NCBI RefSeq assembly: GCF_014200455.1
Contig: NZ_JACHBW010000009.1
Span: forward strand, 248,001 to 312,000
DNA from: Paraburkholderia bannensis
Lineage (GTDB): Bacteria; Pseudomonadota; Gammaproteobacteria; Burkholderiales; Burkholderiaceae
DNA: 64,000 nt
Direction: 5' to 3'
Shown here: positions 1 to 7,811 of the stretch, in pieces
Layout: every line of letters begins with the position of its first letter
Numbering within the stretch: the stretch's first letter is position 1
Program-made: the position numbers and the translations under genes
The notes under the pieces: generated by a model
What the model saw: the letters and a program-made list of their open reading frames with translations, nothing else
Told to the model about the DNA's origin: nothing
Databases searched by the model: none

Positions 1-894
1 GGTGCGACGCCTCGCGAGGCTCATGACCATGCCCAGGGGGTATTGATGCGAGGGCGTGACAAGCGCCATACGCGGCGGGTGACGCAAATCCGGGTCGCGC
101 GGATTCAGGCCTTCGGCATCCACCGGGATGGGCGCGAGCTTGATGCCTGACGCCTGCAGGACGCTGCGCGCGCCCCAGTAGCACGGCTCCTCGACCCAGG
201 CGCGGTCGCCGTGGTCGGCGAGCAGGCGCACGGTAAGGTCGATCGACTGATGGATGCCGGTGGTGATGATGATCTGGTCGGGCGAGCAGCGCACCGAGCG
301 CGCGACGCGCAGATAGTCCGACAAGGCGCGCCGCAACGGACGATAGCCTCCGCCCGGCGCATAGGTGAGCAGGTCGTGGCTCGCCGATTTCCACAGACGC
401 GATTGCAGGCGGCTCCAGGTGCGCGCGGGAAACTCGGCGACGTCGGGCACGCCGGGCATGAACGCGCCCCATTGCCTGGCCGAGACACCCGCTTCGTCGA
501 TCAGGCGCTGGCCGCGCACGGACATGTCGCCGCGCGGGCAGGATGAGGGCGCAGCGGGCGCAGCGGGCGCAGCGGGCGCATCGGCGTCTTCGGTCGCACG
601 GGGCGCGCGTGGCCCGACCGCCGCGGTGTCGGGGCGTGTATCGGCCACATAGGTGCCGCTACCGGTCGTCGAGAGCACATAGCCTTCGGCGCTCAGCTGG
701 TCGTACACGTGCAGCACGGTATTGCGCGCGATGCCAAGGTCGCCCGCAAGCGTGCGCGAACTGGGCAGCTTGGCGCCGGGCGCGAGCCGGCCGCTCAGGA
801 TGGCCTGCTGCATCAGGCTGAGCAGTTGCCGATAAACCGGCTCGGCATCGGTCTTATCGATTTGCGCGGCGAGCCAGTCAGACAAAATTACCAT
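1..894 (-). CDS. MocR/GabR-type transcriptional regulator (3' part outside window)
   Basis: Reading the minus strand from the ATG at 894 gives 298 codons that run off the window edge without a stop. Residues about 10-75 form a GntR winged helix (ends of the helix read LPSSRTLAGDLGIARNTVLH). A low-complexity Ala/Pro linker follows, then the start of an aminotransferase fold-type I domain (PGVPDVAEFPARTWSRL, later TPSHQYPLGMVMS). This is the MocR layout: a DNA-binding head and a PLP-binding domain that senses an amino compound. The pyridoxal lysine lies outside the window. It diverges from the ABC importer at 1073, and the 178-bp gap holds direct repeats typical of MocR operators, so it probably controls that importer. 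The family is certain; the effector is unknown. Confidence 0.9.
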   Translation of the reverse strand, partial: MVILSDWLAAQIDKTDAEPVYRQLLSLMQQAILSGRLAPGAKLPSSRTLAGDLGIARNTVLHVYDQLSAEGYVLSTTGSGTYVADTRPDTAAVGPRAPRATEDADAPAAPAAPAAPSSCPRGDMSVRGQRLIDEAGVSARQWGAFMPGVPDVAEFPARTWSRLQSRLWKSASHDLLTYAPGGGYRPLRRALSDYLRVARSVRCSPDQIIITTGIHQSIDLTVRLLADHGDRAWVEEPCYWGARSVLQASGIKLAPIPVDAEGLNPRDPDLRHPPRMALVTPSHQYPLGMVMSLARRRT

Positions 895-909
895 CGGATC
901 ACCGTGACA

Positions 910-945
910 AAGTGGCTCTATTCAGAATAATGAAATGGCTCCATT
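910..945. promoter_or_regulatory. Direct-repeat operator candidate for the MocR regulator
   Basis: Two near-identical 13-mers, AAGTGGCTCTATT at 910-922 and AAATGGCTCCATT at 933-945, match at 11 of 13 positions and start 23 bp apart, about two helical turns. The second copy also begins an inverted repeat, GGCTCCAT-TGC-ATGGAACC (938-956). Direct repeats spaced by helical turns are typical of MocR/GabR/PdxR operators. The site lies 16-51 bp before the regulator's start codon and just upstream of the likely importer promoter. The role is inferred from position and symmetry. Confidence 0.5.
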
Positions 946-970
946 GCATGGAACCGGAAGCGACTATAGT
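944..970 (+). promoter_or_regulatory. Possible sigma-70 promoter of the ABC importer operon
   Basis: TTGCAT (944-949) and TATAGT (965-970) are separated by 15 bp and lie about 100 bp before the ATPase gene. The -35 element overlaps the end of the MocR repeat pair, a placement suited to regulation by that protein. The spacer is shorter than the optimal 17 bp, so the call is tentative. Confidence 0.35.
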
Positions 971-1072
971 AATCCGCACGTCAGGTCCGGTTAATGCCGG
1001 AGACAGCATTTTTTTAATCGCGCCGGATCGACGGTTCACGGCAATACGGGAATAAAGACAGGAGACCAGGCG

Positions 1073-2176
1073 ATGAAGCAGTCGGACGTGATCGTCAGCT
1101 TTCGCGGCGTACGCAAGACCTACGATGGCGAAACCCTCGTGGTGAAGCAGCTTGATCTGGACATCTATCAGGGCGAGTTCCTGACGCTGCTGGGGCCGTC
1201 CGGCTCGGGCAAGACCACGTGTCTGATGATGCTCGCGGGTTTTGAATTTCCGACCGGCGGCGAGATCCGCCTGGAAGGCAAGCTGCTCAACAACGTGCCG
1301 CCGCACAAGCGCGATATCGGCATGGTGTTCCAGAACTACGCGCTGTTCCCGCACATGACGGTCGAGCAGAACGTGGCGTATCCGCTGGGCGTGCGCAAGG
1401 TGCCCGCCGGCGAACGCGCCGCGCGCGTGAACGATGCGCTCAAGATGGTGCGCATGGAGAGTTTCGCCAAGCGTTATCCGGCGCAGCTCTCCGGCGGCCA
1501 GCAGCAACGGATCGCGCTGGCGCGCGCGCTGGTGTTCCAGCCCAAGCTCGTGCTCATGGACGAACCGCTGGGCGCGCTCGACAAACAGCTGCGCGAACAT
1601 ATGCAGTACGAACTGAAATCGCTGCACGAAAAGCTCGGCGTCACGTTCGTCTACGTCACGCACGATCAGGGCGAGGCGCTTACCATGTCGGACCGCGTGG
1701 CGGTGTTCGACAAGGGCATCGTGCAGCAGCTCGACAGCGTGGACCGCCTGTACGAATCGCCGTGCAACGAGTTCGTGGCGAACTTCATCGGCGATAGCAA
1801 TCGCCTGCGCGGCAAGATCGCCTCGGTCGAAGGCGAGTTCTGCGAAATCCATCTGGCCGACGGCACGCGCCTCACGGGACGCAATGTCGCCGGCGCGCAA
1901 GCCGGTGCCGACGCCATCGCCTGCATCCGCCCCGAGCGCATGAAGCTGGCCGCGCCCGGTGTGAATGGCGCGGGCAGCGGCGCGGCCAACGCCATCGCGG
2001 GCGAAGCGCGCAGTCTCATCTATTACGGCGACCACGTGCGTATGCGCTGCGGTTTGCCACAACAGGACGAGTGCTTCGTCAAGGTGCCGCTCGGCACCGC
2101 GGCGCTCGCCGGTTTCGCGCCCGGGCAGCCGGTTGCGCTGGAGTTTGCGCCCGAACATCTGCGCGTGTTCGCGTGA
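1073..2176 (+). CDS. ABC importer ATPase, PotA-like (polyamine-type)
   Basis: A 367-residue cytoplasmic ATPase that powers uptake of the ligand captured by the next gene's product. Walker A GPSGSGKTT is at 41-49, signature LSGGQQQR at 139-146 and Walker B LVLMDEPLGALD at 159-170. The H-loop lies in the segment VYVTHDQGEAL. The C-terminal third is a TOBE-type regulatory domain with an IRPERMKL segment, as in PotA/MalK-type ATPases. An AGGAG ribosome site precedes the ATG. It is the first of four same-strand genes (ATPase, binding protein, two permeases). PotA-like systems carry spermidine, putrescine or related amines; the actual substrate cannot be read from sequence. Confidence 0.93.
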   Translation: MKQSDVIVSFRGVRKTYDGETLVVKQLDLDIYQGEFLTLLGPSGSGKTTCLMMLAGFEFPTGGEIRLEGKLLNNVPPHKRDIGMVFQNYALFPHMTVEQNVAYPLGVRKVPAGERAARVNDALKMVRMESFAKRYPAQLSGGQQQRIALARALVFQPKLVLMDEPLGALDKQLREHMQYELKSLHEKLGVTFVYVTHDQGEALTMSDRVAVFDKGIVQQLDSVDRLYESPCNEFVANFIGDSNRLRGKIASVEGEFCEIHLADGTRLTGRNVAGAQAGADAIACIRPERMKLAAPGVNGAGSGAANAIAGEARSLIYYGDHVRMRCGLPQQDECFVKVPLGTAALAGFAPGQPVALEFAPEHLRVFA

Positions 2177-2245
2177 AGACGACCGGGCCACGCCTCGCGT
2201 GCTGAAGGCCCGGCAAGACAACCACCAAGGAGAAGGAATTTCACC

Positions 2246-3289
2246 ATGAAGAAGATCGGCAACATGCACGTTGCGGCGGTCGCGGCCACGCTCGCATTCT
2301 CGTTTGGCGCGGCACACGCTGCGGAACTCACGGTCGTGAATTTCGGCGGCGCGAATGGCAATGCGCAGAAGGCGGCGTTCAACGAGCCGTACCAGGCGCA
2401 GTCGGGTACGAAGATCACGACCGTCGAATACAACGGCGAGCAGGCCAAGGTCAAGGCGATGGTCGAAGCGAAGCACGTCAACTGGGACGTGGTGGAAGTG
2501 GAAACCGGCGACATCGCACGCGGTTGCGACGAAGGCCTCTACGAGAAGCTCGACTGGTCAAAGCTCGGCAACAAGAGCGACTTCATGAAGGCCGCGCAGC
2601 AGCCGTGCGGCGCGGGATTTTTCGTGTGGTCCACGGCGCTCGCCTATAACGCCGACAAGCTCAAGACCGCGCCCGCAAGCTGGGCCGACTTCTGGGACAC
2701 GAAGAAATTCCCGGGCAAGCGCGGCATGCGCAAGGGCGCGCAGTACAACCTCGAATTCGCACTGATGGCCGACGGCGTGGCCCCGCAGGACGTCTACAAG
2801 GTGCTCTCGACGAAGGCAGGTCAAGACCGCGCCTTCAAGAAGCTCGACGAACTGAAGCCGAATATCCAGTGGTGGGAAGCCGGCGCGCAGCCGCCCCAGT
2901 TCCTGGTGGCCGGCGACGTGGTGATGTCCACGGCCTTCAACGGTCGTATCGACGCCGCGCAGCGCGAGGGCAAGAACCTCAAGGTGGTGTGGAACGGCAG
3001 CATCTACGATCTGGATTACTGGGCGATTCCGAAGGGCACGCCGAACAAGGATGCGGCGCTCAAATACATCGCTTACACGCTGTCGCCGAAGCCGCAGCAG
3101 GAGTACGCGAAGCACATCGCTTATGGCCCGGTGAACGAGATTGCCATCAAGGCACTCGATGCGAAGACGCTGGACAACCTGCCGAACTCGCCGGCCAACG
3201 GCAAGAACGCGGTTCAGCAGAACCTCACGTTCTGGACCGATCACGGCGACGAACTGGAGCAGCGCTTCGCCTCGTGGGCAGCGAAGTAA
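2246..3289 (+). CDS. Periplasmic solute-binding protein, PotD-like
   Basis: A 347-residue secreted protein. Residues 1-25 are a signal peptide ending in AHA before AELTVVNFGG. The mature part has the extended PotD/extracellular solute-binding family 1 fold, with segments such as NWDVVEVETGDIARGCDEG and a conserved domain-closing region WNGSIYDLDYWAIPKGT. It would capture the ligand in the periplasm and deliver it to the two permeases encoded next. A strong AAGGAG site lies 11 bp before the ATG. The 69-bp gap after the ATPase and the shared strand support one operon. Homologues are often annotated as spermidine/putrescine binding, but ligand residues were not checked here. Confidence 0.9.
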   Translation: MKKIGNMHVAAVAATLAFSFGAAHAAELTVVNFGGANGNAQKAAFNEPYQAQSGTKITTVEYNGEQAKVKAMVEAKHVNWDVVEVETGDIARGCDEGLYEKLDWSKLGNKSDFMKAAQQPCGAGFFVWSTALAYNADKLKTAPASWADFWDTKKFPGKRGMRKGAQYNLEFALMADGVAPQDVYKVLSTKAGQDRAFKKLDELKPNIQWWEAGAQPPQFLVAGDVVMSTAFNGRIDAAQREGKNLKVVWNGSIYDLDYWAIPKGTPNKDAALKYIAYTLSPKPQQEYAKHIAYGPVNEIAIKALDAKTLDNLPNSPANGKNAVQQNLTFWTDHGDELEQRFASWAAK

Positions 3290-3383
3290 GCGCGTGAAGC
3301 GTTGAAGTATCCGTTGCGCGGCGCCTCGCTTGCAGGACGCAAGACGCGCCGCGCAGCAACGGAGGCAGTGCAGGAGACCTGAA

Positions 3384-4670
3384 GTGACAACGATGACGAC
3401 CGCAACAAACGTAGCCGACAATGCAGGCGAATCGAGCGCGCGATTGAAGCGCGAACTGCGCGTCGCGCAGGCGAAGAAGCGCACGATGGCGCTGATGCTG
3501 ATCGCACCGCTGGCGATCTTTCTGTTGCTGATTTTCGTCGTGCCGATTGCGGCGCTGCTCACGCGCGCCGTGCAGAATCCCGAAGTGGCCACCGCGCTGC
3601 CGCATACGGTCGCCGCGCTGCATGACTGGGACCGCAAGCATGCGCCGCCCGATGCAGCCTATGCCGCGCTCGCGCAGGACCTGACGGCGGTGCAGGACGG
3701 CGATGCCATGGGCGCGCTCGCGCGCCGGCTGAACGTGGAAATCGCCGGTTACCGCTCGCTGGTGGCGAAGACCGCGCGCGCCATGCCGCTTGCCGACGAC
3801 GACGGCAAGCCGCTCAAGCTCACGCCCGCGCAAACGCATGCGAGGCTCGTCGAGCTCGACGATCGCTGGAACGATGTCGCGTACTGGCAGGCCATTGCGA
3901 AGAACAGTGGCCGCTATTCGCCGTTCTATCTGCTCGCCTCGCTCGACCACCGGCAGGACGCGTTTGGCGGCATCGTGGCCGCCGACCCCGAACAGCAGAT
4001 CTACCTTGCCGTATTCGGCCGCACGTTCGTGATCAGCGTGTTCGTCACCTTGTTCGCACTCGCACTGGGCTATCCGCTCGCGTACTGGATCTCGACGCTG
4101 CCGGAGCGCCGCGCCAATCTCGTGATGATCCTCGTGCTGATTCCGTTCTGGACATCGATTCTCGTGCGCGTGGCCGCGTGGATCGTGATCCTGCAAAGCG
4201 AGGGCCTGGTGAACAAGGCCTTGATCGGGACCGGCATCATTTCGTCGCCGCTCGCGCTGCTGTTCAACCGCGTGGGCGTGTATATCTCGATGACGCACAT
4301 TCTGCTGCCCTTCATGGTGCTGCCGCTCTATAGCGTGATGAAGTCGATCCCGCCCACCTATCAGCGCGCGGCCGTCTCGCTGGGCAGCCATCCGTTCGCG
4401 GCCTTCTGGCGCGTGTACGTGCCGCAGACCTATCCCGGCATCGGTGCGGGTGTGCTGCTGGTGTTCATCCTCTCGATTGGCTACTACATCACGCCCGCGC
4501 TGCTCGGCGGTCCCGCCGACCAGATGGTGAGCTACTACGTGGCGTATTTCACCAACGTATCGATCAACTGGGGCATGGCGTGCTCGCTCGGCGCGCTGTT
4601 GCTGGCGGCCACCACGGTGCTGTACTTCGTCTACGTGCGCTTCACGCGTACCAACCTGAGCCTCGGCTAA
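3384..4670 (+). CDS. ABC importer permease, PotB-like, with large periplasmic insertion
   Basis: An inner-membrane permease of 428 residues from a GTG start at 3384. The GTG was chosen because AGGAGA lies just upstream; an ATG at 3330 lies in frame but lacks such a site. Transmembrane helix 1 is at about 35-60. A hydrophilic stretch of roughly 145 residues follows, rich in Ala, Asp and His, before helix 2. The binding-protein-dependent transport domain then carries the EAA-like loop around AAVSLGSHPFAAFWRVYVPQ, which couples to the ATPase. Usual PotB proteins are about 280-310 residues, so the extra length comes from the insertion. The next permease follows after 13 bp. Confidence 0.9.
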   Translation: MTTMTTATNVADNAGESSARLKRELRVAQAKKRTMALMLIAPLAIFLLLIFVVPIAALLTRAVQNPEVATALPHTVAALHDWDRKHAPPDAAYAALAQDLTAVQDGDAMGALARRLNVEIAGYRSLVAKTARAMPLADDDGKPLKLTPAQTHARLVELDDRWNDVAYWQAIAKNSGRYSPFYLLASLDHRQDAFGGIVAADPEQQIYLAVFGRTFVISVFVTLFALALGYPLAYWISTLPERRANLVMILVLIPFWTSILVRVAAWIVILQSEGLVNKALIGTGIISSPLALLFNRVGVYISMTHILLPFMVLPLYSVMKSIPPTYQRAAVSLGSHPFAAFWRVYVPQTYPGIGAGVLLVFILSIGYYITPALLGGPADQMVSYYVAYFTNVSINWGMACSLGALLLAATTVLYFVYVRFTRTNLSLG

Positions 4671-4683
4671 CGGAGGCCACGAC

Positions 4684-5523
4684 ATGAAATTCGCAAAACC
4701 GCTGTTTGCCCCGCATACGTCGGGCATCGAACGCGTCTGGTATTTCACGCTGCGCGGCGTTGCCGTGCTCACGCTGCTGTATCTGATCCTGCCGGTGCTG
4801 GCGATCGTGCCGCTCTCGTTTTCGTCGAGCACGTTCCTCGTTTATCCGATTCCGGGTTGGTCGCTGCGCTGGTATGAAAACCTCGTGATGTCCGACGAGT
4901 GGCGCATGGCCGCGAAGAACAGTTTTATCGTCGGGCCGCTCGCGACCCTGGTGGCCACCGTGCTGGGCACGCTCGCCGCCATCGGTCTGAACAAGGCCGA
5001 TTTTCGCGGCAAGTCGCTGCTGATGGCGATTCTCATTTCGCCGATGATCGTGCCCGTGGTGGTGGTGGGCGTGGGCATGTATCTGTTCTTCGCGCCGCTT
5101 GGTCTTGCCAATACGTATATTGGGCTGATTCTCGCGCATGCGTCGCTGGGCGTGCCGTTCGTGGTGACGACGGTGTCGGCCACGCTTGCGGGCTTCAATC
5201 ACAATCTCGTGCGCGCGAGCCTGTCGCTGGGAGCGAATCCGGTCACGACGTTCTTTCGCATCACCTTGCCCGTGATTGCGCCGGGCGTGATTTCGGGGGC
5301 GTTGTTTGCGTTCGCGACGTCGTTCGACGAAGTGGTCGTGACGCTGTTCCTTGCGGGCGCCGATCAAACCACCTTGCCGCGTCAGATGTTCACCGGCATC
5401 CGCGAGAACATCAGCCCGACGATTGCCGCGCTGGCGACGATCCTGATCGTCTTCTCGACCTGTCTGCTGCTTGCGCTCGAATGGCTACGCGGCAGAAGTG
5501 CGGCCCGTGCCGTCAAGGCTTGA
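4684..5523 (+). CDS. ABC importer permease, PotC-like
   Basis: A 279-residue second inner-membrane subunit that pairs with the preceding permease. It shows about six hydrophobic helices and the EAA-type coupling loop around RASLSLGANPVTTFFRITLP. The preceding CGGAGGCC gives a good ribosome site. The family is PotC/YdcV-like, of normal length, and it ends the operon. A perfect 10-bp hairpin lies 20 bp after its stop codon. Confidence 0.92.
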   Translation: MKFAKPLFAPHTSGIERVWYFTLRGVAVLTLLYLILPVLAIVPLSFSSSTFLVYPIPGWSLRWYENLVMSDEWRMAAKNSFIVGPLATLVATVLGTLAAIGLNKADFRGKSLLMAILISPMIVPVVVVGVGMYLFFAPLGLANTYIGLILAHASLGVPFVVTTVSATLAGFNHNLVRASLSLGANPVTTFFRITLPVIAPGVISGALFAFATSFDEVVVTLFLAGADQTTLPRQMFTGIRENISPTIAALATILIVFSTCLLLALEWLRGRSAARAVKA

Positions 5524-5542
5524 AGCCGGGCATCGCTGATAA

Positions 5543-5568
5543 GGTCGCGCACGAAGCCGTGCGCGACC
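5543..5568 (+). terminator. Hairpin after the ABC importer operon
   Basis: GGTCGCGCAC (5543-5552) and GTGCGCGACC (5559-5568) form a perfect 10-bp stem with a 6-base loop, starting 20 bp after the last permease stop. There is only a weak T-containing tail (GATTGCATTTGC), so it could be an intrinsic terminator or an mRNA-stabilising stem. Confidence 0.6.
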
Positions 5569-6238
5569 GATTGCATTTGCCCGTGTTGAGCGGCTAATAG
5601 CACCTTGCCGTGACCACTGCCTTCGACGCAACGTCGAACGGGTAAAAACGTTCGTTACTAGTGCACCGTAATGCCCCACAAAATGGCATGAACCGAGCCG
5701 GTAACCTTGGCCTGGTTTCCTTCCGCCAACAATACATATTTTTCCGACAATACTCACACCGGAAGTGTTATTTTTCACTATGCTGCGGCGCAGCAGTGCA
5801 TAAAATGGGATGATGGTTGCGAAGTGCCATGGAGATTTTCTGGTGCGCGTCGCGACGTCCGCCAGCGCTGACAGGGCGTTCGCAGAAACGCCGGATTCGA
5901 TGCATCGAGCAGATTTGCCGTGCCGCTTTACGAATTCAACATCCAGTTTGTTGCATATGCAAAACGAATAAAACCAGAGCGTAATAGCGGCTAACGCACA
6001 AATAAAAAGAAACATTCGTACAGCTTAACAATATCACAAACATCAGACAAAAAGACTGGTCAAAAAAGCTTTCGCCTAAAGGGAGGCGGGGGGAATCGAA
6101 AGCAGTTTTTTCAAGTTCCTCGTGAAGTGTTCGGTGAGTGCCTTCGTATCACGCCGCTTGCGCTTCCCGTCGATGCGCAGGTGCATGAGGTCGCTCGCCA
6201 CTCCTTGATGCGAAGTGTGAGGTAGGAGGGGACCTGTC
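5569..6238. other. 670-bp intergenic stretch, AT-richer than its neighbours
   Basis: No convincing gene was seen. The part around 5690-6060 is clearly less GC-rich than the flanks. A minus-strand reading frame here begins with a hydrophobic stretch but continues into antisense of the permease gene, so it is not called. The right end holds a very strong ribosome site (AGGAGGG, 6224-6230) for the small gene at 6239. It probably contains that gene's promoter. Confidence 0.5.
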
Positions 6239-6514
6239 ATGATCAGACAACGAAAGGCGCAGCCCGACCCCGCGGCAAGAATCGAGGCATGCTGCGTAAC
6301 CCTGTTCGAGCGTTGGTGCGAGGGCAGACTCGTGATACCGCTCGCGTACCTGATGTCGGTCTGGCCGCTCGCCACGCCGTCACCGGTTTATATGAGACGG
6401 CTTTCGCGCTCGCTCGACGATCTGGTTCGCGCGCACGGCGAAATGCTGGGCGATGACGATTGCCGTCTGATTGAAGACGCCATTGCGCACGCCGAGCGCC
6501 CGCAGCGGGACTGA
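6239..6514 (+). CDS. Small orphan protein, paralogue of the one at 32086
   Basis: A 91-residue cytoplasmic protein of unknown function with an excellent AGGAGGG site 8 bp before the ATG. Its core, LFERWCEGRLVIPLAYLM followed by WPLATPSP, is clearly homologous to the 89-residue protein encoded at 32086, which has LFERWCERRSVIPLTFLM followed by WPIVSPST. Both also share a later LS-x-SL motif. No signal peptide or membrane segment is visible. It lies 114 bp upstream of a GlxA-like regulator. I recognise no characterised family; the pairing with cluster regulators suggests a regulatory or adaptor role, which is inference. Confidence 0.8.
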   Translation: MIRQRKAQPDPAARIEACCVTLFERWCEGRLVIPLAYLMSVWPLATPSPVYMRRLSRSLDDLVRAHGEMLGDDDCRLIEDAIAHAERPQRD

Positions 6515-6628
6515 GCATTGCCACGCAGGCTATGCCTGCCGGCTCAGGTCAGCGTCAGAAAAATGCGAGTTGCACTTCGGACTGGCTGCGCATTGCACGC
6601 CAGTTGCCGGCACAACAGGGGAAAACAC

Positions 6629-7762
6629 ATGGAGCGCCTTTCCAATGTATCTGGCGTGGTGTCCAACCGGACCAGCGCGCCGCGGCATGCCCGCACGGTC
6701 AGGCAGATCGGCATCTTATTGTTCAACGGTTTTGCGCCACAGGATGCCATCACCGTGGCGCGCGCTTTCGAGTTGGCCAATGCGCTGTCGCGCTCGTTGC
6801 GCAGCGACAGCGCGATCTATCACCTGAGGCTGCTTTCGGCGGCGGGCGGGATGATTGCGAGTTCGTCCACCATGCTGGTCTGGACCGAGAGCATCGACGC
6901 CTGTCACCACGGCGAAGGCTTCGATGCGCTCTTCATCATGGGCGGCGCGGGCGCACAGCACGCGCTGTGCGATGCGCGTCTCGTCGGCTGGTTGCGCCAG
7001 GCGGTGCCGCGTTGCCGGATGACGTTGCCGATCGCCGAGGGACGCCTCTTGCTCGACGCATCCAACGGCACCTCCGCGCTTCATGCGCGCGGGCCGTGCG
7101 ATGGGCCGCGCCACGGCGCGCAGCGGTCAGCCGAGGCCGGCGCATACGCCAACTTCGTCGGGCCGCTGCGCATGGCGCTCGACGTCATCCAGGCGGATCT
7201 TGGCGCGGAGATCGTCAACCAGATCGCCGTCGCGGTTGCGCCGCCCGCCGAAACGCAATTCACGGCCATCGTGCGAAAAAACGCCGAGCATTTCGTGAGC
7301 GAGCGTATTCAGGCTTCCGCGCGCTGGCTGCTGGCTAACGCGAGTACGCAGGTCGTCATGCGCGAGGCGGCGCGCGTGGCGGCCATGAGCGAGCGTAATT
7401 TCCTCAGGCGCTTCAAGATCGAGATTGGCGTGACGCCTTCCGAATACCTGATGTACGCGCGGCTCGACATGTGTTGCCGTCTGCTGGTCGAAACGAACTT
7501 CCCGGTGGACAAGATCGCGGAGCGCTGTGGGATTGGGTGTGGCGGGCGCTTGTCAAAGCTGTTGCGCAAACATCTCTCCACCACGGCAACCGCGTATCGC
7601 GCCGACGCACGGCGCATGGCGGGCGCACCGTTTGCGTTGCCCGTCGCGCAGGCGGCGCAATCTGCGCAATGGGTGAACGCGGCGAACGCCGTGAAATCGG
7701 ACCAGACTGCGCCATGCGCGCCCGAGACGGTGGCGTCTTCGGGACTCGAACCGCAGGTCTGA
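6629..7762 (+). CDS. GlxA-like regulator: DJ-1/PfpI domain plus AraC HTH
   Basis: A 377-residue transcription factor. The ATG at 6629 is chosen because AGGGGA precedes it; the frame is open further upstream without a comparable site. Residues about 25-200 form a DJ-1/PfpI-like sensor domain (RQIGILLFNGFAPQDAITVA, then LFIMGGAGAQ). Residues about 225-325 carry the AraC double helix-turn-helix, with MSERNFLRRFKIEIGVTPSE and FPVDKIAERCGIG. The usual DJ-1 nucleophile cysteine is not evident after the second beta strand (LPIAEGRLLLD), so the domain is more likely a ligand sensor than an enzyme. It converges on the outer-membrane gene at 7812-9344 and resembles the regulator at 15283-16272. The target is inferred to be the adhesin island. 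Confidence 0.85.
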   Translation: MERLSNVSGVVSNRTSAPRHARTVRQIGILLFNGFAPQDAITVARAFELANALSRSLRSDSAIYHLRLLSAAGGMIASSSTMLVWTESIDACHHGEGFDALFIMGGAGAQHALCDARLVGWLRQAVPRCRMTLPIAEGRLLLDASNGTSALHARGPCDGPRHGAQRSAEAGAYANFVGPLRMALDVIQADLGAEIVNQIAVAVAPPAETQFTAIVRKNAEHFVSERIQASARWLLANASTQVVMREAARVAAMSERNFLRRFKIEIGVTPSEYLMYARLDMCCRLLVETNFPVDKIAERCGIGCGGRLSKLLRKHLSTTATAYRADARRMAGAPFALPVAQAAQSAQWVNAANAVKSDQTAPCAPETVASSGLEPQV

Positions 7763-7811
7763 GGGGCAAGCATGGATTCGCGAACGGGTGCCGCAAACCC
7801 GTGCGCGAACC

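Noticed and set aside
899..2476. A 525-codon minus-strand frame over the ABC ATPase
   Set aside because: Antisense shadow of a gene with intact Walker and signature motifs; composition is His/Arg-rich as expected for a shadow frame.
3225..4832. A 535-codon minus-strand frame over the permease
   Set aside because: Antisense of a clear membrane protein; Gln/His/Arg-rich with no domain.
5485..6015. A 176-codon minus-strand frame beginning with a hydrophobic helix
   Set aside because: Its later half lies across the importer terminator and the end of the permease gene and loses protein character; no ribosome site was convincing.
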